Below are positions 34,784 through 46,965 of a stretch of 64,000 nucleotides of DNA, one piece after another; position 1 is the stretch's first letter; each line of letters starts with the position of its first letter. The stretch spans positions 124,001-188,000 of the forward strand of contig NZ_CAJYGK010000156.1 in assembly GCF_913773725.1 (NCBI RefSeq). Direction: 5' to 3'. The notes under the pieces were generated by a model. The model searched no databases. It was not told the DNA's origin and was given only the letters and a program-made list of their open reading frames with translations. A program made the position numbers and the translations under genes. The stretch comes from an uncultured Aquabacterium sp. Lineage in GTDB: Bacteria > Pseudomonadota > Gammaproteobacteria > Burkholderiales > Burkholderiaceae_C.

Positions 34784-37262
34784 TTGCCTCTGCTGCTCCT
34801 CCGCGATGCCGACATTGCGGCACCGACCGCACAGCCCTCATGGCAGCGTGAATGGCGCTGGCTGAGTCTGGCGCTGGCCCTGCTCACGGCCTGGGCCAGT
34901 TGGGGACACTGGACCTGGCGCCTGGACCAGACGGTTCACGACGCCGCGCAAGCGACCTGGACGCATCCAGCCCCCGAGGACGTCGTCATCGTGGCCATCG
35001 ACGATGCGAGCCTCGAGGCCGTGGGCCGCTGGCCCTGGCGGCGGGCCATCCATGCGCAGGTGATCTCGGCTCTGTCCGAGGCCCGCCCCCGATCGATCCT
35101 CTACAACCTGCTGATGACCGAGCCGGACAACGACCCGCAGCAGGATCGCCTGATGGCCGAAGCGCTGCGACGCAGCGGCCGCGTGGTGCTGCCCGTCGGG
35201 CATGCGGTGGACACCCTGGGGCAAGGACACGAACTGCTGCCGCTGCCCGCCTTCCGTGACGCCAGCACACTGGCCCATGCGGACGTCACGCTGGACGTCG
35301 ACGGCGTGCTGCGTCATGCCTGGTTGCACGCGGGAACGCCGGCACAAGCCTATCCCCACCCGGCCCTGGCCCTGCTGCAGGTCGGTGCCGCAGCCGGCGC
35401 AACGCCTCCAGCGTCGCGCCCCGTCGCCCCCCCCCGCACCGCTGACGTCCACCGGTTCACCGACCGAGACGGGGTGGCAGCGCACCGACCGGGTCGCCAT
35501 CCGCTACCTCGGGCCACCAGGCCGGATTCATCAGGTCTCCGTGGCGGCACTGCTGCGTGGCGAAGTGCCGGCCAGCACCTTCACGGGACGCGACGTGCTC
35601 GTCGGGGTGACCGCCCGGGGCCTGGCCGACACCTTTCTGACACCGGTGACCAGCCAGAGCACCGGCATGGCTGGCGTCGAAGTGTCAGGGCAGTTGCTCG
35701 CCAACCTGCGCGCCGGCGGCATGCTGCACACGGTACCCAGACCAGCCCAGGCGGCCACGAGCGCCCTGCTCGTGCTGCTGCTCGGATGGTCGTTCCGTAC
35801 CGTCACGCCCCGCAAGGCCATGGCACACGCGCTGTTGCTGTCCGGGGCGGCGCTCACCGCATCCTGGCTGCTGATGGCGGCGGACATCTGGTGGGCTCCG
35901 TTCAGCACGGTGCTGGTGTGTCTGCTGGCCTATCCGGTGTGGAGTTGGCGACGGCTGGAAGCCACTGCCCGGGCACTCCAGGAGGAACTCGACCTGATCG
36001 CCCGAGACACCGCCGCCGAGAATGGGCAAGTGCCTGATGCCCCTCGGGGTGACATGCTTGACCAGCGCACGGCCGCCCTGAGGCAAGCGGGAGCACAACT
36101 GCGGGTGGCACGCCAGCTGCTGGCCGACACCCTGGCCGCACTGCCGGATGCCGTGTTCGTCCTGGATGCGCAGGGGAGGGTCAACCAGGCCAACCGGCAG
36201 GCGGCGCTGATGAGTGGCCAGGCTTCCCCCACCGCTCTGAACGGTCGCACCCTGCCGGAAGCGTTGGCACACCTGGTCCCAACAGAGGCCCCTTCATGGG
36301 ACCTGTTGCTCAAGCGCGTGGCCTCAGGCTCCGCGGAGGGGGAGAATCGGGGGGCGTCGAACGCCAGCGACACGGCGTCCACCCCGCACACATTGCCCTC
36401 CGTGACCACAGAAGCCAGCCATGCCAGCGGCCGGCAGTATCTGGTCCACCTGGTCCCGATGCAGGGACCCTCCGCTCATGAGGACGACGGCTGGCCGGAC
36501 TGGCCCACCGACGCCCGGGGCGTGATCGTTTGCGCCACCGATCTGACGGAACTGCGTCGGGCGGAAATGCAGCGTCAGGAACTGCTGGGCTTCATTGCGC
36601 ACGACATCCGGTCCCCTCAGGCCTCGCTGTTGGCCCTGGTCGAGTTGCAGCAGATGGGTCACGGGCCCAGCCCGGACGAAGCCCTGCAGCACATCGAAAG
36701 CCTGGCGCGGGGCACACTGGACCTGTGCGAGGAACTCTTGCAGGTGATGCGGGCGGAGAACCGTCCGGTCTCCCTGAAGACCACCGACCTTCATTCGCTG
36801 GCCGACGAATGCATCGACGAGGTCAGCCTGCGAGCACAACTCAAGCACGTCACGCTCGCGCGAGAATGGGACGGCGAAATCCGGCATCCCGCCCTGGTCG
36901 ACGATTACCTGGTGCACCGTGCCCTGGTCAACCTGCTGGGCAACGCAGTGAAGTTCAGCCCGGAACACAGCGAGGTCACGGTCTCGGTCTCAACGCGGGA
37001 TGGTCACCACATCATCGCGGTGACAGACCAGGGGCCAGGCATCCCACAATCCGAGCTGGGTCGCTTGTTCCGCCGCTACGAACGGCTCGAGCAAGGGCGG
37101 GCCTCGCACCTGCCCCCGGGCATCGGCCTGGGGCTCGTGTTCATCGACACGGTTGCGCGCCGGCATGGGGGGCGCGTCACCGTCGACAGCCAGCCCGGCC
37201 AGGGCGCCCGCTTCGAGCTCTGGCTGCCAGACGCCCCCTACCGCCCCGGCGCCACCGTGTGA
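34784..37262 (+). pseudogene. CHASE2 sensor histidine kinase, frameshifted at a C9 tract
   Basis: Two overlapping frames together encode one recognisable kinase. The first (TTG start, 34784) covers an N-terminal transmembrane segment and the first half of a CHASE2 sensor domain. After nine C at 35427-35435 the homology continues in the next frame: RVAIRYLGPPG and the rest of CHASE2, three transmembrane segments, a PAS-like region, the H-box GFIAHDIRSPQ, the N-box GNAVKFSP and DQGPGIPQ/PGIGLGLVF of the ATPase. With eight C the product would be a continuous protein of about 825 residues. As written, translation from the first frame ends at 36037 after about 200 wrong residues. It could be phase variation, mutation or sequencing error. 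Confidence 0.8.
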
Positions 37263-37318
37263 GGGCCAACGCCCCCACGGGAAAAGCGACGTCGGCGTCT
37301 GTGAGGCAGTGTCCCGTG

Positions 37319-37903
37319 TCAGTGCGCCAGCACCTGCTCCAACTCGGCAAAGCTGCGCGAATGCAGATCGGGCTCGATCGCCGTCTGCATGGCCAGTTCC
37401 AGCCGACGTGCGGAGAACAGCCCGCGCAGGGTCAGCTCCTGGCCCTTGCGTTGCGTGACGATCAGATAGCGCAGGCCATGCTCCTTCAGCGTGGCCGCCA
37501 CGTCGCCCAGGCAGGCATGGCGCACGCTGTGCAGGTCGACGGTTTCCCAGAGGTGAACCGGCGTCATGACGTCGGCCAGGGTCAGCTCGTGATGGGGCAT
37601 CTGGTGACGCGAGGCGCGCAACACCGGTCGCTCCCCTTGAATGTCTTCTGCCGTGGCCATGCCGACCAGCTTGCCATCGGCGCCGGAGACGAACACCATG
37701 CGCACCCCGGCGCGCATCATCAGGTGCAGGGTCTGGGGCAGGTTGTCGAGGTGGCTGGCGACCACGCACGGCCCGTGGTGCAGGTCCGTGATGAGGCTGA
37801 GCGCCGGGTCGTCGGGCCGGGCGATGCGCGCCACGCGGGGCAGACTGGGCGCCTGCGAGAGGCTGACGAGGTCGAGGGGTTTGAAGCCTTGGCGAACTGG
37901 CAT
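37319..37903 (-). CDS. CBS domain-containing protein
   Basis: A 194-residue cytoplasmic protein with two CBS motifs, about 30-95 (TDLHHGPCVVASHLDNLPQ, then VRMVFVSGADGKLVGMATA) and 110-175 (LTLADVMTPVHLWETV, then LRYLIVTQRKG). CBS pairs bind adenosyl nucleotides and often regulate partners. Start ATG 37901-37903 has a strong AAAGGAG ribosome site. It stands alone between the kinase (convergent) and hisF and is not part of the his operon in other betaproteobacteria. Partner unknown. Confidence 0.85.
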   Translation of the reverse strand: MPVRQGFKPLDLVSLSQAPSLPRVARIARPDDPALSLITDLHHGPCVVASHLDNLPQTLHLMMRAGVRMVFVSGADGKLVGMATAEDIQGERPVLRASRHQMPHHELTLADVMTPVHLWETVDLHSVRHACLGDVAATLKEHGLRYLIVTQRKGQELTLRGLFSARRLELAMQTAIEPDLHSRSFAELEQVLAH

Positions 37904-38115
37904 GTCACGCTCCTTTCGCGCTGGTCCGCTGCCCTGGCGGCCTGCCCTGCCGATCTCGACAGGCTTCTGGCACGGGACAACGGTGATGCCGGAATCCAAG
38001 TTACGCCCGCGCGCCCTCGCCCGCCATCAGGCAAACCACGAGATAAACGGACAGCGTGACGGACCGCACATCAGCGGCCGGTGGGCTTCATCCCTTCGGA
38101 CGAGGCCGAGCGCGC

Positions 38116-38895
38116 TCAGAAACGGACGGGAATGCCGCGCCGGGCCATCACGGCCTTGGCTTCACCCACGGTGTACTCGCCGTAGTGGAAGATGCTGGCG
38201 GCCAGCACCGCATCGGCACCGCCCTGCTGCACGCCGTCGGCGAGGTGGTCGAGGTTGCCGACACCCCCCGAGGCGATCACCGGCACGCCGACCGCATCGC
38301 TCACGGCGCGCGTCAGAGCCAGGTCGAAGCCGGATTTGGTGCCGTCGCGGTCCATGCTGGTCAGCAGGATCTCGCCGGCGCCATGTTCCGCCATCTGCCT
38401 GGCCCAGGCCACGGCGTCGAGCCCGACGTTCTTGCGACCGCCATGGCTGTAGACGTCCCAGCCTTCGCCACGCGCAGCCAGGTCATCGCCCTGGCGCTTC
38501 TTGGCGTCGATGGCGACCACGATGCACTGCGAGCCGTACTTGTCGGACGCGTCGCGGATGACCTGCGGGTTGGCAATGGCCGCCGAGTTGAAGCTGACCT
38601 TGTCCGCACCGGCGTTCAGCAGGCGGCGCACGTCTTCAACCGTGCGCACGCCCCCACCCACGGTGAGCGGGATGAAGACCTGTGAGGCCACGGCCTCGAT
38701 GATGTGCAGGATCAGGTCGCGACCGTCGCTGGTGGCGGTGATGTCGAGGAAGGTCAGTTCGTCGGCACCCTGCTCGTTGTAGCGCGCCGCGATTTCGACC
38801 GGATCGCCCGCGTCACGCAGTTCGACGAAGTTGACGCCCTTGACGACGCGCCCGCCGGTGACGTCCAGGCAGGGAATGATCCGTTTGGCCAGCAT
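38116..38895 (-). CDS. hisF: Imidazole glycerol phosphate synthase cyclase subunit HisF
   Basis: A 259-residue TIM barrel that uses ammonia from HisH to close the imidazole ring, giving IGP and AICAR. The start [20 protein letters not shown] holds the catalytic Asp (CLD), and the C-terminal half has [15 protein letters not shown] with the second catalytic Asp region. Start ATG 38893-38895; an upstream extension of the frame is not family-like. It is the last gene of this his operon; hisI and hisE are elsewhere. Confidence 0.96.
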   Translation of the reverse strand: MLAKRIIPCLDVTGGRVVKGVNFVELRDAGDPVEIAARYNEQGADELTFLDITATSDGRDLILHIIEAVASQVFIPLTVGGGVRTVEDVRRLLNAGADKVSFNSAAIANPQVIRDASDKYGSQCIVVAIDAKKRQGDDLAARGEGWDVYSHGGRKNVGLDAVAWARQMAEHGAGEILLTSMDRDGTKSGFDLALTRAVSDAVGVPVIASGGVGNLDHLADGVQQGGADAVLAASIFHYGEYTVGEAKAVMARRGIPVRF

Positions 38896-38937
38896 CAGAC
38901 GCCCCGTTCGGCGACGGGCCGCCCCAAGCCAAACAGC

Positions 38938-38976
38938 GCCCCCTCGGGGGGCAGCGAACACAGTGAGCTCGGGGGC
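38938..38976. repeat. REP-like palindromic element between hisA and hisF
   Basis: GCCCCCT-CGG-GGGGGC-type hairpin followed by a GCGAACACAGTGAGC core and a GGGGGC arm that can also pair with the first CCCCC. Similar short palindromes are scattered through Burkholderiales intergenic regions. It occupies almost the whole space just after the hisA stop. A related element is at 44429-44467. Confidence 0.6.
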
Positions 38977-38977
38977 A

Positions 38978-39718
38978 TCATGATTTCAGTTCGTCGGCGC
39001 GCTTCTGAGCGGCTGCGAAATCGAGGTCACCGCTGTAGATGGCGCGACCACAGATCACGCCTTCCACGCCTTCGTCCTCGACGGCGCACAGGGCTTCGAT
39101 GTCGGCCAGGTTGGACAGACCGCCCGACGCGATCACGGGAATCGACAGCGCCTGGGCCAGCTTGACGGTGGCGTCGATGTTGATGCCCGACAGCATGCCG
39201 TCGCGGCCGATGTCGGTGTAGATCACGCCTTCGACGCCGTAGTCCTCGAACTTCTTGGCCAAGTCCACCACCTCGTGGCCGGAGAGCTTGCTCCAGCCAT
39301 CGGTCGCGACCTTGCCGTCCTTGGCGTCCAGGCCCACGATGATGTGGCCGCCGAACGCCGAGCAGGCATCTTTCAGGAAGCCGGGGTTCTTGACCGCAGC
39401 CGTGCCGATGATGACGTAGCTCAGGCCGTCGTCGAGGTAGCGCTCGATGGTGTCGAGGTCACGGATACCGCCGCCCAGCTGGACGGGGATCTCGTCACCG
39501 ACTTCCTTGATGATGGCCTTGATCGCGGCCTCGTTGACCGGCTTGCCGGCGAACGCCCCGTTCAGGTCCACCAGGTGCAGACGGCGCGCACCGGCATCCA
39601 GCCAGCGACGGGCCATGGCAGCCGGGTCTTCCCCGAAGGTGGTGGAGTCGTTCATGTCGCCTTGCTTGAGGCGAACACATTTACCGTCTTTCAGGTCAAT
39701 CGCAGGGATCAGCAGCAT
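38978..39718 (-). CDS. hisA: ProFAR isomerase HisA
   Basis: A 246-residue TIM-barrel isomerase that opens the ribose of ProFAR to give [26 protein letters not shown] has the first catalytic Asp (AIDL); [12 protein letters not shown] has the second. It is homologous to HisF and encoded next to it. The 82-bp gap to hisF contains a REP-like palindrome. Start ATG 39716-39718 is the family start. Confidence 0.96.
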   Translation of the reverse strand: MLLIPAIDLKDGKCVRLKQGDMNDSTTFGEDPAAMARRWLDAGARRLHLVDLNGAFAGKPVNEAAIKAIIKEVGDEIPVQLGGGIRDLDTIERYLDDGLSYVIIGTAAVKNPGFLKDACSAFGGHIIVGLDAKDGKVATDGWSKLSGHEVVDLAKKFEDYGVEGVIYTDIGRDGMLSGINIDATVKLAQALSIPVIASGGLSNLADIEALCAVEDEGVEGVICGRAIYSGDLDFAAAQKRADELKS

Positions 39719-39796
39719 GGCAATCGCGCCAGAGTGGGAGGAAGAAAACGGTGCACATTGTGGCCGAAGATCCCTGCCGCTCGGCAGGGAGCGACG

Positions 39797-40483
39797 TCAC
39801 GGCTTCCAGAGCAGGAAATTGCGGTACAGGGCCAGGCCGTGCTCGGCGCTCTTTTCCGGGTGGAACTGCGTGGCAAAAATGTTATCCCGGGCCACCGCGC
39901 AGGTAAAGCGCACACCGTAATCGGTTTCGCCTGCGCTGTGTTGGGGATTGTCGACAACCGCGTGGTAGCTGTGGACGAAATAGAAGTAGCTGCCGTCGGG
40001 CACACCGGCCCAGACAGGATGGGGCTCGCCACCCCAGACGCCGGCATGGCGCGATTGGTAGACACGGTTCCAACCCATCTGCGGCACCTTGTAGCGGCTG
40101 CCGTCGGGCTGGGTCATGCCGTCCAGGCGGAAGCGGACGACCTTGCCGGGGATCAGCCCCAGGCCGGGCGTGTCCTGCTCTTCCGAGTGGTCGAGCAGCA
40201 TCTGCATGCCGACGCACACGCCCATCAGCGGCTTGGTGGCCGCGGCATCCAGCACGGCGCCGAACAGGTCGCCGCCGTGGGCCTCGCGCAGTTCGCGCAT
40301 GCAGTCGCGCATGGCCCCCTGCCCGGGCAGCACCACGCGCTGGGCCGCTTTCACGACAGCCGGGTCGTTGGTGACGACGACGTTCAGGTCCAGGTCCTTG
40401 GCCGCATGCTCGACGGCCTGGGACACGGAGCGGAGGTTGCCCATGCCGTAATCGATGACGGCAACGGTCGGGGTCTGGCTCAT
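39797..40483 (-). CDS. hisH: Imidazole glycerol phosphate synthase glutaminase subunit HisH
   Basis: A 228-residue class I glutamine amidotransferase. The nucleophile is in [10 protein letters not shown]; the His-Glu pair is in [25 protein letters not shown] carries the oxyanion segment. It passes ammonia to HisF. A roughly 15-residue insertion around [11 protein letters not shown] is typical for betaproteobacterial HisH. It lies 30 bp after hisB. Confidence 0.96.
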   Translation of the reverse strand: MSQTPTVAVIDYGMGNLRSVSQAVEHAAKDLDLNVVVTNDPAVVKAAQRVVLPGQGAMRDCMRELREAHGGDLFGAVLDAAATKPLMGVCVGMQMLLDHSEEQDTPGLGLIPGKVVRFRLDGMTQPDGSRYKVPQMGWNRVYQSRHAGVWGGEPHPVWAGVPDGSYFYFVHSYHAVVDNPQHSAGETDYGVRFTCAVARDNIFATQFHPEKSAEHGLALYRNFLLWKP

Positions 40484-40513
40484 GGGGTCAGAAGGCGAAC
40501 GGGGCAGACAGGC

Positions 40514-41134
40514 TCACAGCGAGCCTTTGGTGGACGGGATGATGCCGGCCATGCGGGGGTCGCGTTCGAGCGCGCCGCGCAGGGCCCGGGCAAAGGCCTT
40601 GAACACGGTCTCGCACTGATGGTGCGCGTTCGTGCCCTTGAGGTTGTCGATGTGCAGGGTGACGCCAGCGTGGTTCACGAAGCCCTGGAAGAACTCGAAC
40701 GTGAGCTGGGTGTCGAAGCCGCCGATGCTGCCCGCGGTGAACGGGATGTGCATGTGCAGACCCGGGCGGCCGGAGAAGTCGATGACCACACGCGACAGGG
40801 CCTCGTCGAGTGGCACGTAGGCGTGGCCGTAGCGGCGTATGCCCTTCTTGTCGCCCACAGCCTTGGCAAAGGCCTGGCCCAGCGTGATGCCGACGTCTTC
40901 GACGGTGTGGTGGCCGTCGATGTGAAGATCGCCCACCGCGTGGATGTCGAGGTCGATCAGCCCGTGGCGGGCGATCTGGTCGAGCATGTGGTCGAAGAAG
41001 CCGATGCCGGTGTGCAGCTTGGCCGCCCCCGTGCCGTCGAGGTTGACGCGCACGGTGATCTGGGTTTCGGCGGTGTTCCGGGTGACTTCGGCCACGCGGT
41101 CGGTGCAGGCGGGCACCTGGTCGGGAGCGTTCAT
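40514..41134 (-). CDS. hisB: Imidazoleglycerol-phosphate dehydratase HisB
   Basis: A 206-residue monofunctional dehydratase without the N-terminal phosphatase domain found in E. coli HisB. Manganese-binding motifs [30 protein letters not shown] and [17 protein letters not shown] are intact. It converts IGP to imidazole acetol phosphate. The start overlaps the hisC stop by four bases. Confidence 0.96.
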   Translation of the reverse strand: MNAPDQVPACTDRVAEVTRNTAETQITVRVNLDGTGAAKLHTGIGFFDHMLDQIARHGLIDLDIHAVGDLHIDGHHTVEDVGITLGQAFAKAVGDKKGIRRYGHAYVPLDEALSRVVIDFSGRPGLHMHIPFTAGSIGGFDTQLTFEFFQGFVNHAGVTLHIDNLKGTNAHHQCETVFKAFARALRGALERDPRMAGIIPSTKGSL

Positions 41135-42276
41135 GCTTGAGGGGCGTTCAGGGGTTCGCTCAGCACCTCGCGCAGCGCGGCGATGAGCGCGTCGTTTTCC
41201 GCGGGCAGGCCCACGGTCAACCGGACACAGTTTGCCAGCAAACCATGCAGGCCTGCGACATTTTTGATCAGGATCCCACGCGCTTTCAGAGCCTGAAAGA
41301 CCGCGGCCGCGTCAGGGACGCGCACGAGGATCATGTTGGCTTCGCTGGGGAAGGCACGGGCCGTCGGCATCGCGGCCAGCGCGGCCATGAGGCGCTGGCG
41401 CTCGGCCTTGATGACCTCGGCCTGGCGCGCGAACTCGTCGGCGTGGTCGAGCGCGAACAAGGCGGCCTCGGTGTTGAGCACGCTGATGTTGTACGGCGGG
41501 CGCACCTTGTCGACCTGCTCGATCAGGTCGGCGCGGCCCGTCATGTAGCCCAGGCGGATACCGGCCAGGCCGAACTTGCTGAGTGTGCGCATCAGCAGCA
41601 CATGCGGGTGCGCCGCGACGCGGGGCAGCCAGCTGCGGCAGGCAAAGGGCTGGTAGGCCTCGTCGATGATGACCAGGCCTGGGTGGCCGGCGGCGACGTT
41701 GTCGGCCACGGCCTGCACCACGCGGTCGATCGCAGCATCGTCCCACAGGTTGGCCGTGGGGTTGTTGGGGTAGGCGATGAAGGTCAGCGCCGGGCGGTGC
41801 TGTGCAATGGCCGCCACCATGGCGTCGGCATCGAGCTCGAACTCGGCGGTGAGCGGCACGCCCACGAACTGCATGCCAGCGATCTGCGCCGACACGGCAT
41901 ACATCACGAAGCCGGGCACGGGCGCCAGCACCGTGGCGCCGGGGCGGGCACAGGCGGTGCACAGCAGGCTGATCAGTTCATCCGAGCCATTGCCCAGCAC
42001 CAGCCCCATGTCGGCCGGGATGCCGGCGTGGGCGCGCAGCGCGGCATGCAGGTCGTTGATGCGCGGGCCGGGGTAGCGGTTCAGGGCCAGCGGGCTCAGG
42101 CGACGACCCAGCTCGTCCTGCAGCGCGGGCGGCAGGGCGAACGGGTTTTCCATCGCGTCGAGCTTGATGTAGCCGGCCGCATCCTGCACGTGGTAGGCGT
42201 GCATGGCACGCACGTCATCGCGGAAGACGGCCTGGAGGGCGTCGGCCTGCACCGGAGTCTGCGAAGCGAGGGCCAT
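41131..42276 (-). CDS. hisC: Histidinol-phosphate aminotransferase HisC
   Basis: A 381-residue PLP enzyme of fold type [12 protein letters not shown] near the start, [11 protein letters not shown], and the Schiff-base lysine in [15 protein letters not shown] are clear. It transaminates imidazole acetol phosphate with glutamate. Start ATG 42274-42276 overlaps the hisD stop by one base (TGATG on the coding strand), so the two are coupled. Confidence 0.95.
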   Translation of the reverse strand: MALASQTPVQADALQAVFRDDVRAMHAYHVQDAAGYIKLDAMENPFALPPALQDELGRRLSPLALNRYPGPRINDLHAALRAHAGIPADMGLVLGNGSDELISLLCTACARPGATVLAPVPGFVMYAVSAQIAGMQFVGVPLTAEFELDADAMVAAIAQHRPALTFIAYPNNPTANLWDDAAIDRVVQAVADNVAAGHPGLVIIDEAYQPFACRSWLPRVAAHPHVLLMRTLSKFGLAGIRLGYMTGRADLIEQVDKVRPPYNISVLNTEAALFALDHADEFARQAEVIKAERQRLMAALAAMPTARAFPSEANMILVRVPDAAAVFQALKARGILIKNVAGLHGLLANCVRLTVGLPAENDALIAALREVLSEPLNAPQA

Positions 42277-43598
42277 CACTGACCGCCGTCCTTCAGGCGC
42301 AGTTCGGCGGCACGGGCGTGGGCCTGCAGGCCTTCGCCATAGGCCAGCACCGCCGCCGTCTTGCCCAGGGTCTGGGCGCCGGCTTCGCTCACCTCGATCA
42401 GGCTGGAGCGCTTCTGGAAGTCGTAGACGCCCAGCGGCGACGAGAAGCGGGCCGTGCCCGAGGTGGGCAGCACGTGGTTGGGACCGGCACAGTAGTCGCC
42501 CAGCGATTCGCTGGTGTAGGCACCCAGGAAGATGGCGCCGGCATGCTTGAGCAGCGGCTCCCACTTGTTGGGCTCGTTGCTGCTCACTTCCAGGTGCTCG
42601 GGCGCAATGCGGTTGCTGATGGCGCAGGCCTCTTCCATGCTGCGGGTGTGGATCAGCGCGCCGCGCCCTTCCAGCGAGGCGCGGATGATCTCGGCCCGCG
42701 GCATGGTGGGCAGCAGGCGGTCGATGGCTTCCTGCACCCGGGTGATGTAGGCCGCATCGGGGCACAGCAGGATGCTCTGCGCCAGCTCGTCGTGCTCGGC
42801 CTGACTGAACAGGTCCATGGCGACCCAGTCGGGCGGCGTGGTGCCGTCGGCCAGCACGAGGATCTCGCTGGGGCCGGCAATCATGTCGATGCCGACCTCA
42901 CCGAACACGCGGCGCTTGGCACTGGCCACGTAGGCGTTGCCCGGGCCGGTGATCTTGTCGACCTTGGGCACGGTGCGCGTGCCGTAGGCCAGCGCGGCCA
43001 CGGCCTGGGCGCCCCCGATGGTGAAGGCGCGGCTGACACCGGCCACGTAGGCGGCGGCCAGCACCAGCGGGTTCTTCTCGCCGCGCGGCGTGGGCACGAC
43101 CATGATGATCTCTTCGACGCCGGCCACGTGGGCGGGGATCGCGTTCATCAGCACGGACGACGGGTAGGCGGCCTTGCCGCCGGGCACGTAGATGCCGACA
43201 CGGTCCAGCGGCGTGACCTTCTGGCCCAGCAGCGTGCCGTCTTCGTCGCGGTAGGCCCAGCTCTGGCCGCAGGCCTGCTTCTGGCGCTCGTGGTAGCTGC
43301 GCACGCGCTGCGCGGCCGATTCGAGCGCGGTGCGCTGTTCGGCGGGCAGGCTGTCGAAGGCGGCTTTCAGTTCGGACTGGCCCAGTTCGAGCGCGGCCAT
43401 GCCGGGCACGCTCAGGCCATCGAACCGGGCGGTGTACTCGAGCACGGCTTCGTCGCCGCGCAGGCGCACATCGGCCAGGATGGCGGCCACGCGGTCTTCG
43501 ATGGCCGTGTCGGTCTCGGCCGACCAGTGCAGCACCTGCTTGAAGGTGGCCTCGAAGTCGGACTGGGTGGTGGCGAGGTGGCGGATCTGGACTGTCAT
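42276..43598 (-). CDS. hisD: Histidinol dehydrogenase HisD
   Basis: A 440-residue zinc enzyme, oxidising L-histidinol twice to histidine with NAD+. The signature [28 protein letters not shown] (metal and base histidine) and [10 protein letters not shown] are intact, with [21 protein letters not shown] later. Full length for the family. It lies 105 bp after hisG. Confidence 0.96.
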   Translation of the reverse strand: MTVQIRHLATTQSDFEATFKQVLHWSAETDTAIEDRVAAILADVRLRGDEAVLEYTARFDGLSVPGMAALELGQSELKAAFDSLPAEQRTALESAAQRVRSYHERQKQACGQSWAYRDEDGTLLGQKVTPLDRVGIYVPGGKAAYPSSVLMNAIPAHVAGVEEIIMVVPTPRGEKNPLVLAAAYVAGVSRAFTIGGAQAVAALAYGTRTVPKVDKITGPGNAYVASAKRRVFGEVGIDMIAGPSEILVLADGTTPPDWVAMDLFSQAEHDELAQSILLCPDAAYITRVQEAIDRLLPTMPRAEIIRASLEGRGALIHTRSMEEACAISNRIAPEHLEVSSNEPNKWEPLLKHAGAIFLGAYTSESLGDYCAGPNHVLPTSGTARFSSPLGVYDFQKRSSLIEVSEAGAQTLGKTAAVLAYGEGLQAHARAAELRLKDGGQ

Positions 43599-43703
43599 GG
43601 TCTCGAGGATCTCAGAAAACGACCGGCTGGGGGCGGGGCTGGCGATGGCTTGTCTCGATCAGCGCCTTAGCGGAAACCGAACACCCCTGCCCCACGGCCC
43701 GCA

Positions 43704-44354
43704 TCAACGCGGAATGGCGGATTCGAAGGCCTGGATCATGGCGCGCAGCGGCTCACGCTTGAGCTTGAGCGAAGCCTGGTTGACCACCAGCCGCGAGCTG
43801 ATGTTCATGATCTGCTCGACCTCGACCAGCTTGTTGGCCTTCAGCGTGCTGCCGGTGGAGACCAGGTCGACGATGGCATCGGCCAGGCCGGTCAGCGGCG
43901 CCAGCTCCATCGAGCCATACAGCTTGATGAGGTCGACGTGCACGCCCTTGTTGGCAAAGTGCTCGCGCGCGATGGTCGTGTACTTGGTCGCCACACGGAT
44001 GCGCGAGCCCTGGCGCACGGCGGCTTCGTAGTCGAAGTCTGCGCGCACGGCCACGCTCATGCGGCACTTGGCGATGTTCAGGTCCAGCGGCTGGTACAGG
44101 CCGGTGTCTGCTTCGCCGGCGGCGTGCTCGATCAGCACGTCCTTGCCGGCCACGCCCAGGTCGGCGCCGCCGTGGGCCACGTAGGTGGGCACGTCGGTGG
44201 CCCGCACCAGCACCACGCGCACGTCGTCACGGGTGGTGGGCAGGATGAGCTTGCGGGACTTTTCCGGGTCTTCGGTCACCTGGATGCCAGCGGCGGCCAG
44301 CAGCGGCAGGGTCTCTTCGAAGATGCGGCCCTTGGACAACGCGAGGGTAATCAT
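43704..44354 (-). CDS. hisG: ATP phosphoribosyltransferase HisG, short form
   Basis: A 216-residue short HisG, starting the pathway by joining ATP and PRPP. Short HisG lacks the C-terminal ACT-like regulatory domain and needs HisZ for activity and feedback control; no hisZ is in the window, so it should be elsewhere. [18 protein letters not shown] and the PRPP loop [16 protein letters not shown] are visible. First his gene after murA; the gap holds a REP-like element. Confidence 0.96.
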   Translation of the reverse strand: MITLALSKGRIFEETLPLLAAAGIQVTEDPEKSRKLILPTTRDDVRVVLVRATDVPTYVAHGGADLGVAGKDVLIEHAAGEADTGLYQPLDLNIAKCRMSVAVRADFDYEAAVRQGSRIRVATKYTTIAREHFANKGVHVDLIKLYGSMELAPLTGLADAIVDLVSTGSTLKANKLVEVEQIMNISSRLVVNQASLKLKREPLRAMIQAFESAIPR

Positions 44355-44428
44355 GGCAGTGGTCTGGTCTGGTGCATCGGCCCGATCAAGCGGACACCGC
44401 AGATCCGGCTTGGCCGGGCTGCTGGTGT

Positions 44429-44467
44429 CGCCCCCTTGAGGGGGCGCGCGAAGCGCGTAGGGGGTGG
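44429..44467. repeat. REP-like palindromic element between murA and hisG
   Basis: GCCCCC-TTGA-GGGGGC (44430-44445) is directly followed by GCGCG-AA-GCGCG and a GGGGGT arm. The arrangement matches the element at 38938-38976. It abuts the murA stop. It may act as an mRNA-end or stability hairpin between murA and the his genes. Confidence 0.6.
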
Positions 44468-44468
44468 G

Positions 44469-45764
<1,296 letters not shown>

Positions 45765-45900
45765 GAAAGCACAAAGGGCGCGAACCCGCCGCCCATGCGG
45801 AGGTCGCGCCTGCGAAAAAAGTGTCGATGAGGGGCCGAAGCCGGTGTGGGAACCGCGTGCGTCGAAGGCAACCTGTGCCCGGCCGCGTCCCCGGAAGGGG

Positions 45901-46149
45901 TCAACGGGACTGGGCGGCCCACTCGGCGGGCGTCAGCGTCTTCATCGACAGCGCGTGGATCTCGGCTCGCATTCTATCGCCCAGGGCCTGGTAGACACGC
46001 TGGTGGCGCGCGACGCGGTTCTTGCCGTCGAACTCGGCCGAGACGATGGTGGCGAAGAAATGCTGGCCATCGCCGTCGACCTCGAGGTGGTCACACGGCA
46101 GGCCATTCGCGATGTAGTCACGGACTTCAGTGGGCGTGGGGTTGGCCAT
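45901..46149 (-). CDS. BolA family protein (IbaG/YrbA type)
   Basis: An 82-residue BolA-fold protein. [27 protein letters not shown] includes the helix-turn-helix-like segment with the conserved basic RHQ and VYQAL. The short length and the position next to murA match IbaG (YrbA), which binds [2Fe-2S] glutaredoxin. Start ATG 46147-46149 (MANPTPTEV) was preferred over four codons upstream. Confidence 0.93.
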   Translation of the reverse strand: MANPTPTEVRDYIANGLPCDHLEVDGDGQHFFATIVSAEFDGKNRVARHQRVYQALGDRMRAEIHALSMKTLTPAEWAAQSR

Positions 46150-46191
46150 GGGAGGCAGCACTTTCAGATGGAGAAAAGGAAAGAATGGGGC

Positions 46192-46965
46192 TCAGTTGCG
46201 GATTTTGTAGCCGGTCTTGAGCAGGCGCAGCGCCAGGAGGGAAACACCCAGCGCGGCAGTCGCCACCACGGCGAGGCTGAGCCAGGGGCTGACGTCACTC
46301 GCCCCGAAGAAGCCGCGGCGGAACCCGTCGATCAGGTAGAAGAAGGGGTTCAGGTGCGAGAGGCCCAACCAGAACGGCGGCAGCGAATGCACCGAATAGA
46401 AGACGCCGGACAGAAAGGTCATCGGCACGATGATGAAGTTCTGGAAGGCCGCCATCTGGTCGAACTTGTCGGCCCACAGGTCGGCGATCAGGCCCAGCGC
46501 TCCCAGCAGGGTGCCCCCCAGGACGGCGAACACCAGCGCCCAGACCGGCTCGGCCAGGCCGGGCGGGGCGAACCACGCGGTGGCCAGCAGGACACCCGCC
46601 CCGACAGCCAGCCCGCGGACCAATGAAGCGCCGACGTAGGCCAGAAACCAGGCTCGGTGGGACAACGGGGTCAGCAGCACGAACACCAGGTTGCCGGTGA
46701 TCTTGCTCTGGATCAGCGAGGAGGACGTGTTGGCGAACGCGTTCTGCAACAGGCTCATCATCACCAGCCCCGGGATCAGGAAGCGGGTGTAGCCGACACC
46801 ATCGAAGACCTGCACGTGGTCCTCGAGCACATGCCCGAAGATCAGGAGGTACAGCACGGCAGTGAGCACCGGTGCGCCCACCGTCTGGAAGCTGACCTTC
46901 CAGAACCGCATCACCTCTTTGACGAACAGGGGGCGCGCGCCTTGAAACGATCCGAGCCAACTCAT
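46192..46965 (-). CDS. ABC-2 type transporter permease
   Basis: A 257-residue inner-membrane permease with about six transmembrane helices. MMSLLQNAFANTSSSLIQSKITGNLVFVLLTPLS and FLSGVFYSVHSLPPFW are characteristic of the YadH/NodJ-type ABC-2 exporters. The start overlaps the ATPase stop by four bases (ATGA), so they are one exporter. This pair precedes bolA-murA in many betaproteobacteria. Substrate unknown, possibly an envelope lipid or polysaccharide. Confidence 0.92.
   Translation of the reverse strand: MSWLGSFQGARPLFVKEVMRFWKVSFQTVGAPVLTAVLYLLIFGHVLEDHVQVFDGVGYTRFLIPGLVMMSLLQNAFANTSSSLIQSKITGNLVFVLLTPLSHRAWFLAYVGASLVRGLAVGAGVLLATAWFAPPGLAEPVWALVFAVLGGTLLGALGLIADLWADKFDQMAAFQNFIIVPMTFLSGVFYSVHSLPPFWLGLSHLNPFFYLIDGFRRGFFGASDVSPWLSLAVVATAALGVSLLALRLLKTGYKIRN

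Noticed and set aside
35202-37262. The histidine kinase as a separate gene starting at 35202
   Set aside because: The first 75 residues of that frame are out-of-frame sequence of the CHASE2 domain; true homology begins only after the C9 tract, so one frameshifted gene explains both frames better.
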